Assembly (NCBI GenBank): GCA_946407715.1
Contig: CAMJPH010000020.1
Coordinates: 1-34,096 of the forward strand
DNA length: 34,096 bases
Source of the DNA: an uncultured Bacteroidales bacterium
Lineage (GTDB): Bacteria > Bacteroidota > Bacteroidia > Bacteroidales > WCHB1-69
Direction of reading: 5' to 3'
Position numbers and translations under genes: made by a program. Shown in pieces: positions 25,259-32,363 of the stretch. The notes below the pieces were generated by a model. It made no database searches, was not told where the DNA came from, and saw nothing but the letters and a program-made list of their open reading frames with translations. Numbering within the stretch: the first letter of the stretch is position 1; the number at the start of each line of letters is the position of its first letter.

Positions 25259-25993
25259 ATGAAAAAGTCAATTGTTTACTGTATAGCATTGATTACCATT
25301 GTCTTGGCATCATGCTCATCGCCCAAGAAGGTAAAAACGGAAGAGACATCCGCGACTACCGGGGCCACGGAAAAGACAACCAAAACCAACAATACACAAG
25401 AAATGACAAAAGTATTATTAAAAACCACATTCGGTGACATCACCATCGCCCTGTACAATGACACACCGGCACACAGAGACAATTTCCACAAGTTGGTGAA
25501 CGACAAATTCTACGACGGCGTGCTTTTCCACCGCATCATCAAAGGGTTCATGATACAAGGTGGCGACCCCGACTCCAAAACGGCGAAACCCGGTCAGCGA
25601 CTTGGTTCCGGTGACGTGGGCTACACCATTCCCGCCGAATTTGTGCCTGCGCATTTCCATAAGCGCGGTGCCGTTTGCGCTGCCCGCATGGGTGACAACG
25701 TGAACCCGCAGAAAGCTTCCTCCGGTTGCCAATTCTACATCGTTGACGGAACGGTGTATGATAACGACAAACTCAACATGATCGCCCAGCGCACAGGCAA
25801 GACGTTCACTCCCGAACAGATCCAGGCTTACACCACCGTTGGCGGCGCCCCGTTCCTTGACGGCGACTACACTGTGTTTGGCGAGGTAATCTGCGGTATG
25901 GACGTGGTTGATAAAATCGCTGCCCAACAGAAAGACGGTGCCGACCGCCCGTTGGAGGACATCAAAATCATCAGCGCGACGATGCTGCGGTAA
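25259..25993 (+). CDS. Cyclophilin-type peptidyl-prolyl cis-trans isomerase, lipoprotein
   Basis: Predicted envelope-anchored foldase of 244 aa that isomerises X-Pro bonds. The N terminus MKKSIVYCIALITIVLASCSS is a lipoprotein signal with lipobox LASC and Cys19. A Thr/Lys-rich linker (about 22-47) leads to a cyclophilin domain starting KVLLKTTFGDITIALYNDTPAHRDNF, with the active-site pattern FHRIIKGFMIQGGDP and GCQFYIV, and a C-terminal YTVFGEVICGMDVVDKI. A short insert around AQRTGKTFTPEQIQAYTTVGGAPFLDG is typical of bacterial and Bacteroidetes forms. It is followed by a 169-base repeat-rich gap before pheS. Confidence 0.94.
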   Translation: MKKSIVYCIALITIVLASCSSPKKVKTEETSATTGATEKTTKTNNTQEMTKVLLKTTFGDITIALYNDTPAHRDNFHKLVNDKFYDGVLFHRIIKGFMIQGGDPDSKTAKPGQRLGSGDVGYTIPAEFVPAHFHKRGAVCAARMGDNVNPQKASSGCQFYIVDGTVYDNDKLNMIAQRTGKTFTPEQIQAYTTVGGAPFLDGDYTVFGEVICGMDVVDKIAAQQKDGADRPLEDIKIISATMLR

Positions 25994-26041
25994 AAACGAT
26001 GAAATAATCGACGAAAAACGATGAAAATAATGATGATGATA

Positions 26042-26120
26042 AGAGGATGAGATAATGAGATAATGAGATGATAGATTTTCGAAATTCCCCAAATTCTCTA
26101 ATCATCTAATCCTCTCAAAT
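26042..26120. repeat. Octamer repeat pair forming an imperfect hairpin upstream of pheS
   Basis: Four 8-base units AGAGGATG, AGATAATG, AGATAATG, AGATGATA (26042-26073) face three units TCTAATCA, TCTAATCC, TCTCAAAT (26097-26120) of complementary character. AGAGGAT (26042-26048) pairs with ATCCTCT (26109-26115), and AGATGAT (26066-26072) with ATCATCT (26101-26107). Confidence 0.65.
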
Positions 26121-26123
26121 CAC

Positions 26124-26158
26124 CAATCACTAATCACTAATCACAATTCACAATTCAC
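26124..26158. repeat. Heptamer tract immediately upstream of pheS
   Basis: Five consecutive 7-base units CAATCAC, TAATCAC, TAATCAC, AATTCAC, AATTCAC end four bases before the pheS ATG (26163), so the tract forms the ribosome-binding region. Confidence 0.75.
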
Positions 26159-26162
26159 AAAA

Positions 26163-27188
26163 ATGAAAAGCTTAGACGAAATAAGAGCGGAAATAGCAAA
26201 TTTCAAAATCGAAAATGCGGAAGGTCTGGAGCAGTTCCGGATTCAATTTTTAAGCAAAAAGAGTGAGATCCAGGCTTTGTTCGGAGAGCTCAAAAACATG
26301 ACGCAGGAGAACCGTAAGGAGTTCGGCCAGTTGGTGAATGACCTTCGCGACATGGCCCAGAACCACTACAACGAGTTCAAGGCCGCTATCGAAGCCGCCA
26401 CCGACAAGAAATCCAACCTGATTCCGGACATCACCCGTCCGGCAACTCGGCAGAGCGTCGGTTCGATGCACCCGATTTCCATCATGATGGGCGAGGTGCG
26501 CCGCATATTCGAGGACATCGGTTTTTCCGCTGTGGAAGGCCCTGACATCGAGGACGACTGGCATGTGTTCACCGCTCTCAATTTCGCAGAAGAGCATCCC
26601 GCCCGTGATATGCAGGACACTTTCTTCATCGAGCTACACCCCGATGTGCTGTTGCGCACGCACACCTCATCGTTGCAGGTGCGTACCATGGAGAAACAGA
26701 AACCGCCCATCCGAGTAATCTGTCCAGGTCGTGTGTTCCGCAACGAGGCCATCACTTCCCGTGCCCACTGCATCTTCCACCAAGTGGAAGGTTTGTATGT
26801 AGCTGAAAACGTGTCGTTTGCCGACATGAAACAGACTCTGCTTTATTTCGCGCAACGTATGTTCGGCGATGAAGTGCGCATACGTCTGCGTCCCTCTTAC
26901 TTCCCATTCACGGAGCCGTCCGCAGAAATGGACGTTTCGTGCAACATTTGCGGCGGCGCAGGCTGTAACCTTTGTAAGCATACTGGCTGGGTGGAAATCC
27001 TTGGCTGCGGAATGGTGGATCCCAACGTCTTGGAAAATTGCGGAATAGACAGTACCAAGTATAGCGGATTTGCCTTCGGCCTCGGCATCGAGCGCATGAC
27101 CATGCTCAAATACCGCACCAACGACATCCGTCTCTACTTCGAAAACGATGTCCGTTTCCTGCAACAATTCAAGGCCGCCACGAAATAG
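26163..27188 (+). CDS. pheS: Phenylalanyl-tRNA synthetase alpha subunit
   Basis: Catalytic subunit of the alpha2-beta2 enzyme that charges tRNA-Phe, 341 aa. It has an N-terminal coiled coil (about 1-85), class II motif 1 around HPISIMMGEVRRIF (103-116), motif 2 GRVFRNEAITSRAHCIFHQVEG (189-210) and motif 3 GFAFGLGIERMTMLKY. A four-cysteine cluster C260-x2-C-x4-C-x2-C271 precedes GWVEILGCGMVDP, as in many bacterial PheS. The beta subunit gene pheT is not adjacent; a DUF2723 gene follows instead. The ATG is directly preceded by a heptamer repeat tract and no TAnnTTTG element is visible, so expression may depend on the cyclophilin promoter. The TAG stop overlaps another heptamer tract. Confidence 0.96.
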   Translation: MKSLDEIRAEIANFKIENAEGLEQFRIQFLSKKSEIQALFGELKNMTQENRKEFGQLVNDLRDMAQNHYNEFKAAIEAATDKKSNLIPDITRPATRQSVGSMHPISIMMGEVRRIFEDIGFSAVEGPDIEDDWHVFTALNFAEEHPARDMQDTFFIELHPDVLLRTHTSSLQVRTMEKQKPPIRVICPGRVFRNEAITSRAHCIFHQVEGLYVAENVSFADMKQTLLYFAQRMFGDEVRIRLRPSYFPFTEPSAEMDVSCNICGGAGCNLCKHTGWVEILGCGMVDPNVLENCGIDSTKYSGFAFGLGIERMTMLKYRTNDIRLYFENDVRFLQQFKAATK

Positions 27189-27207
27189 TTAGCAGTTCAC
27201 AGTTTTA
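27187..27207. repeat. Heptamer tract at the 3' end of pheS
   Basis: Three 7-base units AGTTAGC, AGTTCAC, AGTTTTA. The first two bases complete the TAG stop codon of pheS (27186-27188). Confidence 0.55.
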
Positions 27208-27238
27208 TCAGGAGATTTTAACTTAAAAAGTAACAATA

Positions 27239-30200
27239 ATGACAAAAACGCAAAAAAGGATTAACAACCTGATCGGCCTGATTATAGGTATAGTGGCATC
27301 TGCCGTCTATATCATGACTGCCGAGCCTACCGTATCATGGTGGGATTGCGGTGAGTACATCGCCACCACCTCCAAAATGCTTATCGGACACCCGCCCGGA
27401 GCACCTACTTTCCAGATTCTCGGACGTATCGCCACGCTGTTTGCCGGCGGTGATGTCACCAAAATGGCTTACTGCATCAACTGTATGTCTGCAGTATGCA
27501 GTGGTATGACCATCATGTTGCTCTATTTCAGCATTGTACGATTGGCACGCAAGCTCGTTGCCAAATGGGGCGAGCTGAATACGCCACGTTTTATCGCAGT
27601 GCTCGGAACAGCTCTCGTTGGAGCATTAACTTACACATTTTCAGATACATTCTGGTTTTCAGCTGTGGAAGGTGAGGTGTATGCCATGTCCTCCTTCTTC
27701 ACAGCATTGGTCTTTTGGTGCATCTTGAAATGGGACGAGGAATACGAGAACCCGAAAGCTAATGTCAATCCTAACCGCTGGATTGTGCTGATTGCATATT
27801 TGGTAGGACTGTCCATCGGTGTTCACTTGCTGAACTTGCTGACACTGCCTGCTATCGGTTTGATCATGTACTATCGTCTGAACCCCAAGGCCACCAGTAT
27901 GGGTGCCGTTCTTGCGTTTGCTGTCATCGCATTCGGATTCGGTATTTTCTGCTCACCGATGTGGATGATTTTGATATGGCTCTTCGTGACCACTCCGTTG
28001 CTTATTCTCTGCGGCAAAAACGGTGCGCTGTCCTCAAAAGCCGAGTGGGGAGTCCTTCTCTCGTTGATTATTTCGGTTGCCCTGTTAGGCTTTATCTTGT
28101 GGGGCATTGTGCCACAAGTGGTGAATTTCGCTGGCAAGTTCGACTTGCTCTTCGTCAACACCTTCCATCTGCCATTCAATTCCGGCGTGATTTTCTTCTT
28201 CCTGCTGATTGCCGCCATCATCGGCTGGGGCATTTGGTACGGCCATAAACGCAACAAACCAGTGGTTTCCATCAGTGCCTTCTCTCTGATGATGCTCATT
28301 ATTGGCTATTCCACGTTCATGACTTTGGTCATCCGCTCCAATGCCAACCCGACCATTGATGAGAACAGCCCTGAGGATGCTGTCGCATTGCTCTCCTACC
28401 TGAACCGCGAGCAATATGGTTCCAACCCGCTACTCTACGGTCAAAGTTATAACACCCGTGTGGTAGGATTCAAGGACGGAAGCCCGGTTTATCACCGTGA
28501 TGATGTGACCAAACGCTATGTGGTCACCAATCCTCGCAAAGGCGACACACCCGAATACGATCCCAAAGGCTGCATGTTCTTCCCTCGTATGTGGTCTTCT
28601 GAGAAACAATCGCAATACATTGACTGGCTAAACAGTCGCTACAATTCTGACAGTCCATCCGACAAGGAAAATCGCCGTCTGCTGGCGCGTGGAGGAATGC
28701 CCACCTGGCAGCAAAACATCAAATTCTTCCACACCTATCAGTTAGGTTACATGTATTGGCGTTACTTTATGTGGAATTTCGCAGGCCGTCAAAATGACAT
28801 CCAAGGCCATGGCGACTACCAGAACGGCAACTGGATTTCCGGTTTCAATGCAATCGACGACCCGATGGTTGGAAACATGAAAGACCTGCCTTCCGCCATG
28901 GAACGTCCCGCACATAACAAATACTATCTGCTCCCGCTGTTGTTAGGGCTTGTGGGACTTGTTTTTCAAACAAAAAACGACAGCAAGCACTCGTTTGTGG
29001 TGTTCATGCTTTTCCTCATGACCGGTTTGGCTATTGCTATATATTTAAATATGTATGCTTTCCAGCCTCGTGAGCGTGACTATGCTTTTGCCGCATCGTT
29101 CTATGCATTCGCGATGTGGGTTGGCTTCGGTGTGTTAGGCATTTACCGCTTGTTTGAGAAATTGCAAAACAAAAACGTGCAAGCCATCGGCGCAGTGCTC
29201 ACCACTTTGGTTTGCGTTGGTGCGGTGCCCTGCGTGATGGCAAAAGAAAACTGGCATGACCACGATCGTTCTGACCGTTACACTGCGTTGGCTGTGGCGA
29301 AAAACTACCTTGACTCATGCGAACCTAACGCCATCCTGTTCACCCTCGGTGACAACGACACCTTCCCGCTTTGGTACGCCCAAGAGGTGGAAGGCTACCG
29401 CACCGATGTTCGTGTCTGCAATCTTATGTTATTGAGTACCAGCTGGTACGTTGACCAAATGAAGCGTAAGGCTTACGAATCTGACCCGTTGCCAATTTCC
29501 ATGACTTGGGACCAATACAAGGACGGCACTCGAGACGTGCTCTATTTGGAGGCGGCAAACAACCAATTTGTTGATTTGAAAGCTGTTATGGATTATGTTA
29601 AATCGGATGCTTTTGACAACCAACGGAGCCTCTTCCTCTTGAAACAAGGCACAGGCTATCGCAGCAACGGACGTCCTATCCCTGCCAGCTTCTCCCTGCC
29701 TGTGGACAAGGCCAAAGTCTTGGCTTCAGGAACAGTGGCTGAAAAGGATTCCGCCCTTATTGTCGATCGTATGAGATGGAATCTGAAAACTAACGGTGTG
29801 AACCCTCTTACAAAAGCATATATTGTAATGATGGACATTTTAGCCAACAACAACTGGGAACGCCCGATTTATTACGCCTCCACGGCTGGCAGTGAAGCCT
29901 ATCTCGGTTTGGAGGATTATTTCCAACTCGAAGGTTTCGCCTACCGTCTGGTACCTGTCCGTAACACCGCTCGCTCGTATGGCGAAACAGGACGCATCAA
30001 CTCTGAACGACTTTACCACAACCTGATGGAGGTGTTTGACGACCACAGCCGTTTGGATGCTGTCAAAAACCCCAACGCTTCCGGTCACACGGCTTATCCT
30101 TACGCTTGGGGCGGCTTCAACGACCCTAAATTGTACCACAGCGAAGATAACACTCGTCTGGTTCCGCTGATGCGCAGACTATATGCCCGCCTTGCCGAAC

Positions 30201-30883
30201 AATTGATGGCTGAAGGTGACAAAGACAAAGCTCTCAAAGTGCTGGTTCATGGCAACGAGGTGCTGCCGGACTACAATTTCCCATACGTCTCTGTTATGTC
30301 CTACATCTACGGCTACACCCATGGATGTATCACTTACATGGAAGATTTCTTCAAAATCGGTTCTCAAGAAGCCAACAAGAAAGGTATGGAAATGGCCAAC
30401 AAGATTTGGGACGACCAAGTGGCTCTCTTCAACTGGTACAACAGCTGTGACGAGAGAACGCTGAACTACCGCAGCAACGACATCCATTACGATTTCCTGT
30501 TCTTGTATTACATGTTGAATAATGTCAAGTATCCTGACAACAGCCTTGTTCAGCGTTATAAGGAGATGAAGATTGACAATGTGGCCATGAATTATGCTAA
30601 ATCGTTGCAAGGCAACATCTCCTCACAGCTTCGAAAGGCTGACGTGGACCAACAAGCCATTGCGGGTGCTTTCCAAGAACTGCATCAGATTCAAGAGATT
30701 GCACAACTGGTTGGTGACAAACAGACCGCACAAAAAATTCAGGACATCGCCTCTGCCCAATTCGACATGATGAAAAGTTTCTCTCCTGAAATGAGTAATG
30801 CTTTCCGCCAGTTCTATAACAATATGGATGTTCCGGAACAACCCACTGAAGAGGAGTCTGGCGAGGAAGTGGCTGAAAAATAG
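27239..30883 (+). CDS. DUF2723 (GT117 family) polytopic membrane protein
   Basis: Large inner-membrane protein of 1214 aa, related to GT-C-type protein O-mannosyltransferase-like proteins common in this phylum. The N-terminal DUF2723 domain opens with a membrane helix (about 11-28) and the signature WWDCGEYIATTSKMLIGHPPGAP (34-56), with Asp36 and Glu39 in the position of GT-C acidic residues. About eight to ten helices extend to residue 375, a soluble segment follows (about 380-555), then four more helices (about 560-675). The C-terminal 530 residues are predicted extracytoplasmic, containing LGDNDTFPLWYAQEVEGYRTDVRVCNL. A glycosyltransferase role, possibly in protein O-glycosylation, is family inference; the donor is unknown. 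The last residues are acidic (EEESGEEVAEK). It lies 50 bases after pheS. Confidence 0.9.
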   Translation: MTKTQKRINNLIGLIIGIVASAVYIMTAEPTVSWWDCGEYIATTSKMLIGHPPGAPTFQILGRIATLFAGGDVTKMAYCINCMSAVCSGMTIMLLYFSIVRLARKLVAKWGELNTPRFIAVLGTALVGALTYTFSDTFWFSAVEGEVYAMSSFFTALVFWCILKWDEEYENPKANVNPNRWIVLIAYLVGLSIGVHLLNLLTLPAIGLIMYYRLNPKATSMGAVLAFAVIAFGFGIFCSPMWMILIWLFVTTPLLILCGKNGALSSKAEWGVLLSLIISVALLGFILWGIVPQVVNFAGKFDLLFVNTFHLPFNSGVIFFFLLIAAIIGWGIWYGHKRNKPVVSISAFSLMMLIIGYSTFMTLVIRSNANPTIDENSPEDAVALLSYLNREQYGSNPLLYGQSYNTRVVGFKDGSPVYHRDDVTKRYVVTNPRKGDTPEYDPKGCMFFPRMWSSEKQSQYIDWLNSRYNSDSPSDKENRRLLARGGMPTWQQNIKFFHTYQLGYMYWRYFMWNFAGRQNDIQGHGDYQNGNWISGFNAIDDPMVGNMKDLPSAMERPAHNKYYLLPLLLGLVGLVFQTKNDSKHSFVVFMLFLMTGLAIAIYLNMYAFQPRERDYAFAASFYAFAMWVGFGVLGIYRLFEKLQNKNVQAIGAVLTTLVCVGAVPCVMAKENWHDHDRSDRYTALAVAKNYLDSCEPNAILFTLGDNDTFPLWYAQEVEGYRTDVRVCNLMLLSTSWYVDQMKRKAYESDPLPISMTWDQYKDGTRDVLYLEAANNQFVDLKAVMDYVKSDAFDNQRSLFLLKQGTGYRSNGRPIPASFSLPVDKAKVLASGTVAEKDSALIVDRMRWNLKTNGVNPLTKAYIVMMDILANNNWERPIYYASTAGSEAYLGLEDYFQLEGFAYRLVPVRNTARSYGETGRINSERLYHNLMEVFDDHSRLDAVKNPNASGHTAYPYAWGGFNDPKLYHSEDNTRLVPLMRRLYARLAEQLMAEGDKDKALKVLVHGNEVLPDYNFPYVSVMSYIYGYTHGCITYMEDFFKIGSQEANKKGMEMANKIWDDQVALFNWYNSCDERTLNYRSNDIHYDFLFLYYMLNNVKYPDNSLVQRYKEMKIDNVAMNYAKSLQGNISSQLRKADVDQQAIAGAFQELHQIQEIAQLVGDKQTAQKIQDIASAQFDMMKSFSPEMSNAFRQFYNNMDVPEQPTEEESGEEVAEK

Positions 30884-30909
30884 CGATATCCATTAACATA
30901 TCCCTTTCT

Positions 30910-30937
30910 GTAGAGACGTTTCATGAAACGTCTCTAC
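30910..30937. repeat. 28-base perfect palindrome, copy 2 of 2
   Basis: Identical to 3004-3031. It lies between the DUF2723 stop codon and the elbB promoter, where it could also act as a weak terminator (followed by ATGTTTTAAAAAA). Confidence 0.85.
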
Positions 30938-30953
30938 ATGTTTTAAAAAATAC

Positions 30954-30962
30954 TACCTTTGC
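30954..30962 (+). promoter_or_regulatory. Bacteroidetes -7 promoter element for elbB
   Basis: TACCTTTGC ends 31 bases before the elbB ATG, directly after the palindromic repeat. Confidence 0.7.
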
Positions 30963-30993
30963 ACCCGAAATTTCTAACAAAAACATTATCAAT

Positions 30994-31641
30994 ATGAAAA
31001 AATTTGCAGTGATACTGTGCGGCTGCGGCACTTTGGATGGCAGCGAAATCCACGAATCAGTAATGACTTTGCTTGCTATTGACCGTAACGGCGGTGAATA
31101 TCAAATATTTGCACCCAACGATTGGCAATATCATGTGGTAAACCATGTCACAGGGCAACCGATGGACGAAAAGCGCAACATGTTATTAGAGGCGGCGCGC
31201 ATCGCCCGCGGTAACGTGAAACCCATCGAGAAATGCCATGTTGAGGACTTTGACGCAGTAGTGTTCCCAGGCGGCAACGGCTCCGCGAAAAATCTCTTCA
31301 CTTACGCCCTTGAAGGAGCCAACTGCAGTGTGCGCGAGGATGTCGCAAATGTGATCCGCGCTTTCCACAAAGCTGGCAAACCCGTGGGAGCCCTCTGCAT
31401 CGCCCCGGTTATGATCGCCAAAGTGCTGGGCAATGTCAAAATAACGGTCGGCAGCGACCCTGGCACCATCCGAAACGTGGAAACTTTCGGCACAAAACAC
31501 GAGATCACCATCCAAAAAGAGGTTTGCGCCGATGTTGCCAACAAAGTGTTCACCACACCTTGCTACATGCTACCCGCACGCATCGGCGACATTGCCGACT
31601 GCGCCGACAACCTCGTCAAAGAAATGCTTAAAGTGATGTGA
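30994..31641 (+). CDS. elbB: ElbB/DJ-1 superfamily glyoxalase-like protein
   Basis: Cytosolic protein of 215 aa in the DJ-1/PfpI superfamily, ElbB branch, named for a link to isoprenoid synthesis and shown in E. coli to have weak glyoxalase activity. The ElbB signature is clear: VILCGCGTLDGSEIHESVMTLLAI at the N terminus, FAPNDWQYHVVNHVTGQPMDEKRNMLLEAARIARG, and the nucleophile elbow GALCIAPVM with Cys135. Start and length match the family. It has its own promoter and is followed by a repeat-filled gap before aroK. Confidence 0.92.
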   Translation: MKKFAVILCGCGTLDGSEIHESVMTLLAIDRNGGEYQIFAPNDWQYHVVNHVTGQPMDEKRNMLLEAARIARGNVKPIEKCHVEDFDAVVFPGGNGSAKNLFTYALEGANCSVREDVANVIRAFHKAGKPVGALCIAPVMIAKVLGNVKITVGSDPGTIRNVETFGTKHEITIQKEVCADVANKVFTTPCYMLPARIGDIADCADNLVKEMLKVM

Positions 31642-31648
31642 CACTTTT

Positions 31649-31676
31649 AGACATAAGACGTGAGACTTAAAACGTT
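31649..31676. repeat. Heptamer tract downstream of elbB
   Basis: Four 7-base units AGACATA, AGACGTG, AGACTTA, AAACGTT, starting 8 bases after the elbB stop. AGACGTGAGAC (31656-31666) is exactly complementary to GTCTCACGTCT (31737-31747). Confidence 0.65.
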
Positions 31677-31723
31677 GGGATATTTCAGCTCATCCAGACT
31701 TATAAGTTCTCTAACATCATATG

Positions 31724-31751
31724 TCTTACGCCTTACGTCTCACGTCTCAAA
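31724..31751. repeat. Heptamer tract abutting the aroK start codon
   Basis: Units TCTTACG, CCTTACG, TCTCACG, TCTCAAA run up to and include the A of the aroK ATG. They are inverted relative to the tract at 31649-31676. Confidence 0.65.
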
Positions 31752-32248
31752 TGAACAACATTGTCATCGTCGGTTTTTCGGGTGCAGGCAAAAGCACCGT
31801 TGGCAGGAGGCTTGCCAACAAGCTGAACATGACCTTTATCGACCTTGATTTGTACATTGAGGAAAAATATCATTCGGCGATTCCCCTGCTTTTCCAAAAG
31901 TACGGGGAATCGGCGTTTCGGACACTGGAATACGCTGCGTTACAAGAGGTGCTAACTGCCAACAACGCTGTCATCGCCGTGGGTGGAGGCACCCCCTGTC
32001 ATGAAAATGCTATGTCCCTGATCAACGCCCACGCTCATAGCATCTATCTGCAACTCACCGAAGAACAACTCATTAACCATCTACTCCTTTCTAAAAAAAA
32101 ACGTCCGCTAACCAGCCATTTGAGTGAATCGGAATTGCGCGACTATGTGCAAAAAAAACTGGCGGCTCGCGAACCATACTACCTGCAAGCAATGGAAATC
32201 TGGACATTGGAAGAAAACAACTTCAAGAAAAATGATAAAATAATCTGA
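31751..32248 (+). CDS. aroK: Shikimate kinase
   Basis: Phosphorylates shikimate at the 3-hydroxyl in the chorismate pathway. The 165-aa P-loop kinase has Walker A GFSGAGKST (about 8-16), the shikimate-binding DLDLYIEEKYH segment, FRTLEYAAL and the substrate loop VGGGTPC. A lid region (KKKRPLTSHLSE) and AAREPYY near the C terminus fit the family. I start at the ATG at 31751 because the P-loop begins normally after MNNIVIV; an upstream ATG at 31721 would translate the heptamer repeats as MSYALRLTSQ. No -7 element is visible, so it may be read from elbB. Confidence 0.93.
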   Translation: MNNIVIVGFSGAGKSTVGRRLANKLNMTFIDLDLYIEEKYHSAIPLLFQKYGESAFRTLEYAALQEVLTANNAVIAVGGGTPCHENAMSLINAHAHSIYLQLTEEQLINHLLLSKKKRPLTSHLSESELRDYVQKKLAAREPYYLQAMEIWTLEENNFKKNDKII

Positions 32249-32302
32249 AATATTACGCTCAATATTTTATCAACACAAGCACCCATATATCATTTTTTTT
32301 TG

Positions 32303-32311
32303 TAACTTTGC
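32303..32311 (+). promoter_or_regulatory. Bacteroidetes -7 promoter element for the EF-G-like gene
   Basis: TAACTTTGC lies 52 bases before the ATG at 32364, preceded by a run of T. Confidence 0.7.
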
Positions 32312-32363
32312 GCCCTATTATGTATTTAATATAAAATATTATAAATCAATTAATTATACACCA

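Noticed and set aside
26042..26158. Possible CRISPR array
   Set aside because: The repeats are 7-8 bases, directly adjacent and degenerate, with no spacers and no cas genes anywhere in the window.
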